Source: Xanthobacteraceae bacterium
GTDB lineage: Bacteria; Pseudomonadota; Alphaproteobacteria; Rhizobiales; Xanthobacteraceae
Assembly: GCA_030041005.1 (NCBI GenBank)
Contig: JASHOR010000164.1
Location: forward strand, 23,186 to 87,185
Direction: 5' to 3'
DNA length: 64,000 nucleotides
The notes below the pieces were generated by a model, which made no database searches, was not told the origin of the DNA, and saw only the letters and a program-made list of their open reading frames with translations. Positions 51,263 to 60,694 of this stretch are shown one piece after another. A program made the translations under genes and the position numbers. Each line of letters starts with the position of its first letter. Within the stretch, counting starts at the first letter, position 1.

Positions 51263-53062
51263 TTACCGTCGGTGGCGCGCCCTGTGGTGACCGATCGCCC
51301 ACACATAGGCGGAGACTGCGGTGACATCAGAATCCGTCAGCGGCGCGCCGCCTTTCGGCGGCATCGGCACCTCGTAACCGCGCGGATGCGGCACGCCATC
51401 GGCGACGACTTGTTTGATCGATTGGAAGCTGCCGTTGCCCACGGCATAGTGGCCGCTCACCAGTGGGGGCCCCTGCGGTCCGCCGCGCGCATCCACACCA
51501 TGGCAGCCGCCGCAGGTGCCGCCTGCGGCCTCGCCGTGATAGATGCGATCGCCGAGCGCCACTTCTTGTTTGGTCGACCCGGGCGGGACCGGGAGCGCGC
51601 CGAGATTGGCGGCACCGCCGGCACTGGGATTGACGCCCTCAGGCGGACCGGGTTCGCCGCCGCTGGCGGCAACGACACCCGGTGCGGCCGCGACCGACGC
51701 GTTGGCCGGGCCGCGATAGGTCACACGCCAAATGCGACCATGGACATCGTCGGAAATATAGAGCGCGCCGTCCGGCCCCTGGGCGAGGCCGGTTGGCCGA
51801 AACTTCGCCCGTCCGGGCTCTTTGATCGCGCCTGCAAAACCGTCGGCAAAGACCACGAAATCGCCCGCCGCTTTGCCGTCCTTGAGAGGCTGAAACACCA
51901 CGTTGTAGCCGCCCTGCGGCTCGGGTGCCCGGTTCCACGAGCCGTGGAAGGCGATGAAAGCACCGCCCTGATAGGCGGCCGGAAATGCGGTGCCACTGTA
52001 GATCAGGAGATCATTCGGCGCCCAATGTCCGGGAAAGGCAGCCACGGGCTCGGTCTTTTGCGCGCAGACGCCGACGGCCTTGCCGCCGTCGCCGCCGTAT
52101 TCCGGCGCCAGCACCAGCTTTTTCTGAAAGCGGTCGTAATAGCATTCCGGCCAGCCATAATCGGCGCCCTGCTGCAGCACCACGAGTTCTTCCGCCGGCT
52201 GACGGGCGCTCTGTTGGGACGTATAAAGCCGCGGCCAGTTCTGCGAAAGCTGATCGCGGCCATGCTGCGTGGCGAACAGCCGCCCAGATGAATCGAAGCC
52301 AAATCCTTCGCCGTTGCGCAGCCCGGTTACGTAGCGCCCAGCCGGCGAGAATCGCTGATTTGTTTTGTTTGCATCGTACAACCAGGTACCGCCGCGCGTG
52401 CGAAGTTCACCGCAGGGCCGGTGGCCGGGCGAGTTCAGCGTGCGGTTGGTGATCTGGCAGGAATTTGTGGCTGAGCCGATATCGACGTAAAGATGGCCGT
52501 GCGCATCAATGATGAAGGGATGCATCGGATGATCGCCGGTGAGCGGCAGGCCGGAAACGACGATCTGCGGCGGCTCTGTCGGCACCAACGAATCCGCCGG
52601 CAGCGCGTAGCGGATGATCTTGTCATTCTGTTCGGCGTAGAGCACGCCGTTGTAGAAGCCGATGCCGGTACCGCCGGTTGAGCCTTGCGCGACGCCCGGA
52701 CCGAAACGCCGGACAACATCGGCCTTGCCGTTGCCTTTGTCGTCCTTGAGCGCGATCAGAAAGCCACCGCGCGGCGGCGCGGCGTTATGGTAGAAGCGAC
52801 CGCTCCAGGTGATGACATAGAGCGCGCCGCTCGGCGCCACGACCATGTGGCGGACGTGGCCGAGATTGTCGGCAAAAACCGTCGCGCAAAAACCGGAGGG
52901 CAGCGTAATGCCGCCGTTGCCGCCCGGACATGATGTCGCCCGTGCCGCCCCTCCTCCGGTCTGGGCAAAGGCCGATACTCCAGCAGAGAGCAAGGCGAAC
53001 AACGACGTGGCACAAACAGCCGCGACACGCCAGTGTTGCCATCTATGCAGAGACACTTGCAT
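51263..53062 (-). CDS. PQQ-type sugar/sorbosone dehydrogenase fused to cytochrome c domain
   Basis: A 599-residue periplasmic oxidoreductase. The signal peptide runs to about AFAQ (AAVCATSLFALLSAGVSAF). A six-bladed propeller follows (about 40-465), with NLGHVRHMVVAPSGALYVIT, HPFIIDAHGHLYVDIGSATN, GLRNGEGFGFDSSGRLFATQ, QGADYGWPECYYD and FRPTGLAQGPDGALYISDDV, as in L-sorbosone/glucose dehydrogenases. After a Pro/Gly linker comes a cytochrome c domain with haem site CGGCH and a Met ligand candidate in EVPMPP. GGAGGA precedes the ATG. The fusion lets electrons pass from PQQ to haem in one protein. Confidence 0.87.
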   Translation of the reverse strand: MQVSLHRWQHWRVAAVCATSLFALLSAGVSAFAQTGGGAARATSCPGGNGGITLPSGFCATVFADNLGHVRHMVVAPSGALYVITWSGRFYHNAAPPRGGFLIALKDDKGNGKADVVRRFGPGVAQGSTGGTGIGFYNGVLYAEQNDKIIRYALPADSLVPTEPPQIVVSGLPLTGDHPMHPFIIDAHGHLYVDIGSATNSCQITNRTLNSPGHRPCGELRTRGGTWLYDANKTNQRFSPAGRYVTGLRNGEGFGFDSSGRLFATQHGRDQLSQNWPRLYTSQQSARQPAEELVVLQQGADYGWPECYYDRFQKKLVLAPEYGGDGGKAVGVCAQKTEPVAAFPGHWAPNDLLIYSGTAFPAAYQGGAFIAFHGSWNRAPEPQGGYNVVFQPLKDGKAAGDFVVFADGFAGAIKEPGRAKFRPTGLAQGPDGALYISDDVHGRIWRVTYRGPANASVAAAPGVVAASGGEPGPPEGVNPSAGGAANLGALPVPPGSTKQEVALGDRIYHGEAAGGTCGGCHGVDARGGPQGPPLVSGHYAVGNGSFQSIKQVVADGVPHPRGYEVPMPPKGGAPLTDSDVTAVSAYVWAIGHHRARHRR

Positions 53063-53275
53063 GGACGTGGCAGTCCTCCACACCTGTCGGGTGGTTCAAA
53101 CTTCTTACCGAAAAACCGCGCATCGGTAATCGCCCAGCCGGCGCAATCGACGCAGCATCTCGGAAAGTTGATCAGGCAATTTCGGCTCCTTCGCTGGCTC
53201 GTGACGCCCCGTCCATAAGCGACACTTATTTGTCGTCGTCAGTGTTCGACAGGGACAGCGATGCGAGGCGCTTGG

Positions 53276-54493
53276 CTATTCCGCCGCGCTGGCCCAGGCG
53301 GCGTGACGGGCGGTGCTCTTGGCAGTGCCCATGCAGAGCAGACTGGCGAAGAGCAGCACAGCCGAAAGCACGAGCACCAGCCGGGGCTGGCCCTGATCGA
53401 TGACGAAGCCGAACGGCACCGGGGTAAGCGCGGCGCCCAGCGGCAGACCGGCGCTGACGTAACCGAACACCTTGCCCATCTCACCTGGGGGCGCCGCGTC
53501 CTTGAGCATGATATCGCGTGGCGTGCGGCTGCCGCCGAGCGTCAAGCCCGCGACCAGCATGAGCCCGATCACAAGGGCGGCACTCATCGGCAGGAAGTCG
53601 ATGATCAAGAGCAGCATCGCGGTGGCCGCCATGAGCACGACGATGGCGAGAGCGAGGTGGCGCTTCGAGCGGTCGGCCGCCCAGCCCCCCACCAGGGTGC
53701 CGCCGCTTACGCCGACGAAGAAGGCGGTCAATGCCCAGGAGGCCATGCGCAAATCAATGCCCTTGGTCTGGTGCAGAATGGTAATGAGCCAAGCCTGGAC
53801 GCCGCTGCCGGCCATCGAGACCAGGAGGTAGAATAGAAAGAATAGAACCATCGTCGGCTCGAAGAGCAGGTCGCGGATCGACAGGCGGTGCCGTTTGGTC
53901 TCCCTGCGCATCTCGTCCTGGAGAATCCTGCTCTGCCAAAGGAGCGCCGCCGCCACCGGCAGCCCCGCCACGCCGACAACGAGCAACGCTCCGCGCCATT
54001 CCACAACGCCGAGGAGGCCGGCGACCACCACTGGTCCCGCGGCAAAGCCGATGTAACCGGTAAAGCTATGGAGGGCAAAGGCCCGCCCCATGCGATTCTT
54101 GGCGATCGAGCCGGCGAGGATCGAATAATCCGCGGGATGGAAGACGGCATTGCCGACGCCCGAGGCAAGCGCCAGGATGATGATCTGCCAGAATGCGGTG
54201 GCCCAAGCCATCAGCGCGATCGAACCTGACATCAGCACGGTGCCGCCGATCAGGAACCAACGCGCTCCAAAGCGCTCCACCAGAAAGCCGTAGGGTGTTT
54301 GCAAGAGCGCGCACGCGACGCTCATCGCCACCGTAGCAACGCCGACTTCGGCGAAACTGACCGCGAAATCCCGCTGCCAGACCAGGAACAGCGGAGGCAA
54401 GCAGAGCTGATAGAAATGCGAACAGAAATGTCCCGTGCCGATCAGCAAGTTGACCCGGGAGCCGTGGCGGGGAATCGGGGAGGCTATGCTCAT
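53276..54493 (-). CDS. MFS transporter
   Basis: A 405-residue major-facilitator transporter with 12 hydrophobic spans. The loop between spans 2 and 3 is FLVERFGARWFLIGG (the family's G-x-x-x-D/E-R-x-G pattern), and the middle loop has RRETKRHRLSIRDLLF. I chose the ATG at 54493 (MSIASPIPRHGSR); two further in-frame codons lie upstream. It is divergent from the solute-binding-like gene at 54732. Substrate cannot be inferred. The overall pattern resembles the MFS proteins beside aromatic-acid genes in this group. Confidence 0.88.
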   Translation of the reverse strand: MSIASPIPRHGSRVNLLIGTGHFCSHFYQLCLPPLFLVWQRDFAVSFAEVGVATVAMSVACALLQTPYGFLVERFGARWFLIGGTVLMSGSIALMAWATAFWQIIILALASGVGNAVFHPADYSILAGSIAKNRMGRAFALHSFTGYIGFAAGPVVVAGLLGVVEWRGALLVVGVAGLPVAAALLWQSRILQDEMRRETKRHRLSIRDLLFEPTMVLFFLFYLLVSMAGSGVQAWLITILHQTKGIDLRMASWALTAFFVGVSGGTLVGGWAADRSKRHLALAIVVLMAATAMLLLIIDFLPMSAALVIGLMLVAGLTLGGSRTPRDIMLKDAAPPGEMGKVFGYVSAGLPLGAALTPVPFGFVIDQGQPRLVLVLSAVLLFASLLCMGTAKSTARHAAWASAAE

Positions 54494-54731
54494 CAATGGT
54501 GCCCACATAAAGGCAAACACGGCCGAATGAAGATCCAATTAAACATATCAACCATGCGCATTGGTCCGCTTACCCGCGCGGCGGCGTAGAACCATGCCGA
54601 GTGAGGCATGCATGGCCTGGACGCGAACGGTCGCCGTTTGCCAATGGATGGATGACTGCGACAACGTCTACATTCTGCGCGGAAGCCCTGCTATTCCAGG
54701 GTTACAATGCGCGACATAGGGAGATTTCAGC

Positions 54732-55724
54732 GTGTCCAACCGCGTTGCCATCACGCTCGCTTGTGGCGACTACGAGATCGTCCGCCCGCTGAAGGAAGGC
54801 TTGGTCAGACCGGACGGCGTCGACCTTACTGTGCTGACGGCCATGGATTCGACGACGCGTCATTGGCGCTTCCTCCGCGGCAAGGAATTCGATGCCGCGG
54901 AAGTATCATGCTCATCATACATGATTGCTCTCGATCAGGGCGTGTCGAATTCGACCGCAATTCCGGTGTTTCTGCATCGTCGATTCCGTCACGGCTTCAT
55001 GTTCATCAATACCAGCAAGGGCATCACCAAACCGAGCGACCTGATCGGCAGGAAGGTCGGCGTTAAGCAATTCCAGGCCACCGCCATCGTTTGGATGCGC
55101 GGTATCCTCGAAAGCGAATATGGCGTACCGGCCCGGTCGATCGAATGGGTGCCGGAACTCGACGAGACCATCGAATTTACTTCGCCGCCTGGATTGAAGA
55201 TCACCAAGCTCTCGCACAACGAAACCGTGGAAGGCCTTCTCGCCGAGGGCAGGCTTGACGCCTGCCTGCATCCCGACCTTATCAAGCCGCTCGTGCAGAA
55301 GGACCCGCGGGTCGCCCGGCTGTTCCCAAACTGGAAACAGGAGGAGATCGCCTACTGGAATAAAACCGGCATCTTTCCGATCATGCACGTGCTGGCAATC
55401 AAGCAGGAGATTGTCGACCGCTATCCATGGCTGCCGATCAATCTCTATCACGCCTTCAACGAGTCGAAGCGGCTCGCCATGAAGCGGATGGAGAACCCGC
55501 GAATCACACCGCTGGTGTGGTACCGCGAAGCCTGGGAGGAGCAGGAGGAGATCGTCGGGAACGATCCCTGGGAATACGGCGCATCAAAGCGCAACATCAA
55601 TAACATCAACACGGTCGCCGGCTATGCCTATAACAGCGGCCTGACCAAGCGACGATTCACCTTTGATGACCTGTTTGTACCAGTATTCCAGGGCCGCAAA
55701 CGCGGTGACGAATTCCGGTTTTGA
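54732..55724 (+). CDS. 4,5-dihydroxyphthalate decarboxylase-like / signal-less solute-binding-fold protein
   Basis: A 330-residue protein with a type II periplasmic-binding fold but no signal peptide, starting at a GTG with GGGAG 9 nt upstream. The family includes 4,5-dihydroxyphthalate decarboxylase: LACGDYEIVRPLKEGLVRPD, FDAAEVSCSSYMIALDQGV, PVFLHRRFRHGFMFINTSKG, SDLIGRKVGVKQFQATAIVW and the GRLDACLHPDLIKPLV region. It is shorter than PQQ neighbours and complete. A cytoplasmic decarboxylase-like enzyme is the better reading than a transport protein, but the reaction is not established. Confidence 0.75.
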   Translation: MSNRVAITLACGDYEIVRPLKEGLVRPDGVDLTVLTAMDSTTRHWRFLRGKEFDAAEVSCSSYMIALDQGVSNSTAIPVFLHRRFRHGFMFINTSKGITKPSDLIGRKVGVKQFQATAIVWMRGILESEYGVPARSIEWVPELDETIEFTSPPGLKITKLSHNETVEGLLAEGRLDACLHPDLIKPLVQKDPRVARLFPNWKQEEIAYWNKTGIFPIMHVLAIKQEIVDRYPWLPINLYHAFNESKRLAMKRMENPRITPLVWYREAWEEQEEIVGNDPWEYGASKRNINNINTVAGYAYNSGLTKRRFTFDDLFVPVFQGRKRGDEFRF

Positions 55725-55981
55725 TGTCCGCGCGGCGGGTTGTTTTCGTGACCTTACGAGGCAGGCCTTGCCGGGCGTCGGAAGCCAGATCGAGAGCAGA
55801 GCTTGCGGTTGAGGCGTGGGAGCGCAGCAAGAGCGCAGAGCACAATGGCGCCACGGTCATTGAGATGGGCGGCGCCGGCGCATCAGACTGATCTGCCTGC
55901 CTATCAAATCGTCGATCCGGGCGCTCCGCAGGAGCGTCCGGGATCCGTGACGGGCGTGGCCGACTTTGACGCTTGTGATAG

Positions 55982-56179
55982 TCAACCGCTCGCCAGAGCG
56001 AGCGATACAGCATGTCCCGCAAGCGGGAAAAGCGTAGTCAGCGTGAAGGTCAGCAAAACGCCAATGGCCGTGATCGCAGCGACGATGACCGAATCGCGTT
56101 TGTCGGCGACGTTCAGGTGTCCGTCGCGCGCAAGCGAGATGTTTGAGTTATCGGAAACGAATGGCAGTGCGGTCGGCAT
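55982..56179 (-). CDS. Small membrane protein, 65 residues
   Basis: Starts at an ATG with a near-ideal ribosome binding site (AAAGGAG 6 nt upstream) and encodes MPTALPFVSDNSNISLARDG, then a hydrophilic stretch and one long hydrophobic span (VIVAAITAIGVLLTFTLTTL). There is no known family. The frame extends upstream without a better start. It is divergent from the giant regulator at 56461 with a 280-bp gap. The ribosome binding site and one-span design make it a credible real gene. Confidence 0.55.
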   Translation of the reverse strand: MPTALPFVSDNSNISLARDGHLNVADKRDSVIVAAITAIGVLLTFTLTTLFPLAGHAVSLALASG

Positions 56180-56460
56180 GCCCAACTCCTTTCGCAATAG
56201 CGCCGGCGACAAGCGGCCCCAGGCTGCAGGGAGCAGGTCTCGAATGTTTCTGCGTAAATGCCGCTGGTCCATCCGGATTGCTCCTGCAGGATCCGCCCGT
56301 GTGCACCGCAAAAGGTTGAGCGAAAGGCGTAACAAGGCAACATCGGCGATGTAACAGTCCTGTAACAATTCACCTCCTTGACGGAGCCAGGCTCGTCGGC
56401 TCCAGATTTGCAGCTACAATCCCCCGTTGCGGGAAGGCCGATCGCCCTGGTCACCCTCTC

Positions 56461-59400
56461 ATGCCGAAATATCCGCGCATCCTGGTGGTCGCCCGGCAAA
56501 CGACACTCGGGGGAGTAGTCGCACGCCTGCTTTTGCCGCGCGGCTATCGCATCGAGGTGGCCTCAAGCGCCAAGAGGACACACGAACTCATCGGCAAACA
56601 GCATTTTGACGCAGCCGTGATCGGCCTCAGCGCACTCGCGACTTTCGATTCGGCGCTTTTAGACGAGGTGCGCAGTACCATTCCGAGCCTCGTTGTTCTC
56701 GCGACAGCCGTTGGCGACGCCGATCGGATCGCCTTGTCGTTCCCGGAAGCCGCGATCTGCGCCGCGGAGCCGCTGGATCAGGAGAAGCTTCTCGCTCTTC
56801 TCGAAAGCTTGATTCCTCCGCAAACGTCCGTTCACCAAGACGCCTGCGCAGAACCGATGCGGTTTGCCGGCTGCACGCTCGACCTCGGCAGCCGCATCTT
56901 CACCGATGCGGAGCGCAGAGAAGTGGCGCTAACCCGCGGCGAGTGTGCTTTGCTGGCCGTGTTGGCGGGCAAGGCCGGCCAGGTGATGTCGCGCGCTCAA
57001 TTACGCAACGCCATGGACGGCGGCAGCACGAATCCCTATGACCGCAGCGTCGACATGCTGGTTGCGCGGCTGCGGCGCAAGATCCAGCCGGATCCCGCCA
57101 AGCCGCAACTCATCGTCACGGTGCAGGGCACCGGCTACAAATTCGTTTCCCCTGTGCGGAAAGCGGAAGCGGGACTGGCGCCATCGACGACGTTTTCCAA
57201 TGAAGGGGCAGCGAAGCCCGTCGAACGCCGACAGCTCACCGTCCTGTCCTGCCAGATCATCGGCTTTGCCGCGCTCGCCACCAGATCGGACCCCGAAGAC
57301 CTGGAAAGCGCGATTCGTCCAGTCTATGCGGCCTGCGGCGCGATCATCGCACGCTTTGGAGGCACGATGGTGCGCGCGCTTGGCGACGGCGTACTCGGCT
57401 ATTTCGGCTACCCCAAAGCGCACGAGAACGATGCACAGCGCGCCGTGCGCGCCGCGCTCGAAATGCTGCGCGTCGTCTGTGGCATCGAGGCGGCGCCGAT
57501 CGGCCATTTCCGAGCACGCATCGGGATCGCTACGGGCCAGACGCTGGTTGGCGAATTGAGCGCCACCGGCATCAAGGAACAGGCCGCGGTCGGCGAGGCG
57601 GTGAATCTGGCCTTGCACCTGCAAAAGGCCGCATCGGCCCAAAGCCTCCTGATTGCAGCGAAGACGCGCGATCTGATCGGCCGCTTCTTTCAATGCCACG
57701 AGGTCGAACCGATCGAGTTGGAAGTCGAGCACCAATCGGCGCCGGCATGGCGCGTGGTCGATGAGATCGCGGGTATTCCGCGGTTCGAGGCGCTGCGCCG
57801 CGAAGGCATGCTCGATCTCGTGGGCCGCGAGGCGGAAGTCGACCGTCTGTTGACGTCCTGGTCGCAAACGCTGCGCGGATCCGGACAGGTCGTGCTGCTG
57901 ACGGGGGAAGCCGGCATCGGCAAGTCGCGCCTCGCGATCGAGCTTGAGGAGCGGTTAATGCCCGAGCCGCACGCAAGCCTACAATGGTCGGGACTGCCGC
58001 ACCGCGTCGAAGCGCCAATGTCGGTGCTCATCGACGAACTACAGGTAGCGGCCGGATTTGCAAAGGCGGATACGCCGCAGCAGAAACTGGAAAAGATCCG
58101 CAACATCTTCGCTTCGCTCGGCACCGCCGAGGCGGAGTTGGGGCAATCGCCGGCTACGGTGGGTTTCGGTGTGCTCACCGGAAGTCCTCGCCATCTGCCT
58201 GCGGCAGAGCGGCAACCGGGCGATGCCACCCGACGATCTGCGACCGCCGCAGTGCCGCTCCCCGAACGAAGCGGCGACGACAATGCAGATGGCATCGCCG
58301 TGGAGGTGACAGCCCCCGCCCTGATCGCCGAGCTTCTCGGCCTGCCGCGCAAGCCGCCGGATGCCAGCCAGCTTTCGCCGCACAAACGCAAGGCAAGGAT
58401 TTTTGAGGCGCTTCTGGCCCGGATTGCCGCATTGGCGTTGCGACAACCTGTCTTCGCCGTCGTGGAAGACGTTCACTGGGTCGATCCGACATCGCTGGAA
58501 TTTTTCGCACTGCTGGTCGAGCGAGCGAGCGCAATGCGCCTGCTGCTGCTCGTCATCGGCAGGCCCGAATTCGTCCCGCCATGGGCGGAACATTCCTATC
58601 TGACAAAGTTGACGCTGTCGCGTCTGAGTCGTTCCGATTCGACCGCGCTCGTTCAGCAGGTGGCCGGCGGGCGCCGCATTCCACAGTCCATCGAGGCCGA
58701 CATTGTCTCGCGCGCGGACGGCGTGCCGCTGTTCGTCGAAGAGCTGACCAAATCGCTGTTGGAAAGCACCGACGGCGGCGGGGGAATGGCGCGCGGCTCG
58801 GCAAGCACGAGTATCGCCGCCATCCCGGCGACGCTGGAAGGATTGCTGCTGACCCGACTTGATCAGCTCGCATGCGGCAGCGAAGTCGCGCAAGCTGGTG
58901 CCGTCATCGGTCGTGAGTTTTCCGTCGAGTGCCTGCGCGCGATTACGGGGCTCGACGAGCGGGCGCTCACTGCCGCGCTCGACCAGTTGGTGGCGTCCGG
59001 GCTGATATTCCGGCGCGGCTTGCCGCCGGAGACGACCTGTATCTTCAAGCACGCTCTGGTGCGGGAAGCGGCCTATGGCACGCTGTTGCGCGAGCGCAGG
59101 CAGGCGCTCCACGGCAGCGTTGCGCGCACCTACGAAGAAAGACTGCCGGAAACGGCCGAGGCGGAGCCGGAATTGCTGGCGCATCACTGGCGGGAGGCAG
59201 GCGATTCGATCAGGGCCGTCAGCTACCTCCTCAAGGCCGCCGAGCGGGCGCTGCAACGTTCGGCCACACCCGAAGCTTTATCCCAGTTGGCGCAAGCGCG
59301 CGAGCTGATTTCCAAGCCGGCTGAGAGCCGTGCTCGGTTGCAACTGGAACTCAAGCTCGAGATCACGCAAGCCCGCGCGCTGCTTGCGGCGCGCGGCTAT

Positions 59401-60528
59401 ACGGCACCTGAAACGCGCGAGGCTTACCGGGGCGCCCGGGAGCGTTGCGAGGCACTGGGCGACGACGCCCAACTGCCGTTGATCATACACGGTCAATGGT
59501 TGGGTGCCTGGATGTCCGCCGATCATCACGCGGCGCTCGATCAGGCGAGAGAATTGTATTTGTGGGGCGAACGCAACCATGACCAGGTCGGGCTCGCCAT
59601 GGCGCATTCAGATCTCGGGATGGTCCTGACGACGCTCGGACGATTGGTGGAGGCCCGCGACCATCTCCAACAAGCCCTGCAAATCAACAAATTCGCATTA
59701 CCCGGACGTCCGCCGTTCGTGGCTTCGAACGTCGATGGCCGCATTTCGGCACTGAGCTTCATGCAGCATTGTCTATTGCTTCTCGGCTTTCCTGATAGGG
59801 CCAAGGCGGCCGGCGACGAAGCCGCCAGTCTCAATCCGCAGAATTTATATTCGCAAGTGCTGGCGGCGGTGCGCGTGTTGCGCACTCGTGTATTCGCCCG
59901 CGACCCGGATGCCGTGGCCGAGAGCAGCCCGGCCGTTGTCCGCCTGACGCAGCAGCAGGGCTATCCGTACTTCGTCGGCACTGCGATGATCTTCGCCGGA
60001 TGGGCGCAGGTGCAACTTGGCGACGTCGAGGCCGGAATCGACGTTTGCGAACGCGGCCTGACGCAGCTGCAAAATTTGGGCGGCAGGTGCTGGTGGCCGC
60101 TGTATCTTGCGCTGCTCGCCGACTGCCACCAACACGCGGGCGATCTGAACCACGCTGTCGCATTCGTTGAGCAATCTTTGCAGAGCGTCGAAACGACCGG
60201 GGAGCGGCTGTGGGAGAGCGAAATATATCGGCTGAAAGGGAAATTACTGGAGCGGCGCGGCGACGCCGATGCGGCGGTGAATTGTTTCGCGACCGCGCTG
60301 CAAAAGGCCAGGACACAGCAGGCAAGGCTCCTGGAGCTGCGCGCTGCGGTCAGCTTTGCCGCGCTCTTGAAGCAGCAACACAGATTCATCGAGGCGCGCG
60401 AGACGCTGGCGCCGGTCTATGCTTCGTTCAGCGAAGGCTTTGATTTCATCGACCTGCGCGAGGCCAAAGCGCTGCTCGACACGCTCGCCCAATCACTTGC
60501 CGGCGCCGCTGCACATTCGCGCGGATAA
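56461..60528 (+). CDS. Winged-helix / cyclase-like / AAA ATPase / TPR regulator
   Basis: A 1355-residue multidomain protein. A degenerate receiver-like region is followed by an OmpR-type winged helix (about 135-230; VALTRGECALLAVLAGKAGQ, MLVARLRRKIQ, GTGYKFV). Next is a class III cyclase fold (257-430), then an AAA/STAND ATPase with Walker A GEAGIGKSR (481) and Walker B VFAVVEDVHW (665), and C-terminal TPR-like helices (about 900-1340). At the first cyclase metal site CQIIGF replaces the usual C/A-D-L-V-G, losing the Asp, while GDGVLGYFGYP keeps the second, so cAMP synthesis is doubtful. A 70-residue Pro/Ala-rich insert (about 560-640) interrupts the ATPase. It is probably a signal-integrating transcription regulator. 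Confidence 0.88.
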   Translation: MPKYPRILVVARQTTLGGVVARLLLPRGYRIEVASSAKRTHELIGKQHFDAAVIGLSALATFDSALLDEVRSTIPSLVVLATAVGDADRIALSFPEAAICAAEPLDQEKLLALLESLIPPQTSVHQDACAEPMRFAGCTLDLGSRIFTDAERREVALTRGECALLAVLAGKAGQVMSRAQLRNAMDGGSTNPYDRSVDMLVARLRRKIQPDPAKPQLIVTVQGTGYKFVSPVRKAEAGLAPSTTFSNEGAAKPVERRQLTVLSCQIIGFAALATRSDPEDLESAIRPVYAACGAIIARFGGTMVRALGDGVLGYFGYPKAHENDAQRAVRAALEMLRVVCGIEAAPIGHFRARIGIATGQTLVGELSATGIKEQAAVGEAVNLALHLQKAASAQSLLIAAKTRDLIGRFFQCHEVEPIELEVEHQSAPAWRVVDEIAGIPRFEALRREGMLDLVGREAEVDRLLTSWSQTLRGSGQVVLLTGEAGIGKSRLAIELEERLMPEPHASLQWSGLPHRVEAPMSVLIDELQVAAGFAKADTPQQKLEKIRNIFASLGTAEAELGQSPATVGFGVLTGSPRHLPAAERQPGDATRRSATAAVPLPERSGDDNADGIAVEVTAPALIAELLGLPRKPPDASQLSPHKRKARIFEALLARIAALALRQPVFAVVEDVHWVDPTSLEFFALLVERASAMRLLLLVIGRPEFVPPWAEHSYLTKLTLSRLSRSDSTALVQQVAGGRRIPQSIEADIVSRADGVPLFVEELTKSLLESTDGGGGMARGSASTSIAAIPATLEGLLLTRLDQLACGSEVAQAGAVIGREFSVECLRAITGLDERALTAALDQLVASGLIFRRGLPPETTCIFKHALVREAAYGTLLRERRQALHGSVARTYEERLPETAEAEPELLAHHWREAGDSIRAVSYLLKAAERALQRSATPEALSQLAQARELISKPAESRARLQLELKLEITQARALLAARGYTAPETREAYRGARERCEALGDDAQLPLIIHGQWLGAWMSADHHAALDQARELYLWGERNHDQVGLAMAHSDLGMVLTTLGRLVEARDHLQQALQINKFALPGRPPFVASNVDGRISALSFMQHCLLLLGFPDRAKAAGDEAASLNPQNLYSQVLAAVRVLRTRVFARDPDAVAESSPAVVRLTQQQGYPYFVGTAMIFAGWAQVQLGDVEAGIDVCERGLTQLQNLGGRCWWPLYLALLADCHQHAGDLNHAVAFVEQSLQSVETTGERLWESEIYRLKGKLLERRGDADAAVNCFATALQKARTQQARLLELRAAVSFAALLKQQHRFIEARETLAPVYASFSEGFDFIDLREAKALLDTLAQSLAGAAAHSRG

Positions 60529-60694
60529 TCGTCTGGACAACGCGGCGCGGCTCCGGCCTCGGCGCCAAATCCGCGAGGCCTCCGCCTTGCCGACCACCGA
60601 CGATTCGACCCGCGCCGACACGGCAACGCCTGCCCGCTTGTGACCCGCGTCGCATGGCTTAGTATGCGGCCCCGTCAAGACACTGGAGGAACGC

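Noticed and set aside
57001..57867. 288-codon open frame antisense to the giant regulator
   Set aside because: No motif and covered by the cyclase domain on the other strand.
58039..59256. 405-codon open frame antisense to the giant regulator
   Set aside because: It lies wholly within the real coding frame and has no family motif. It is a typical GC-rich antisense frame.
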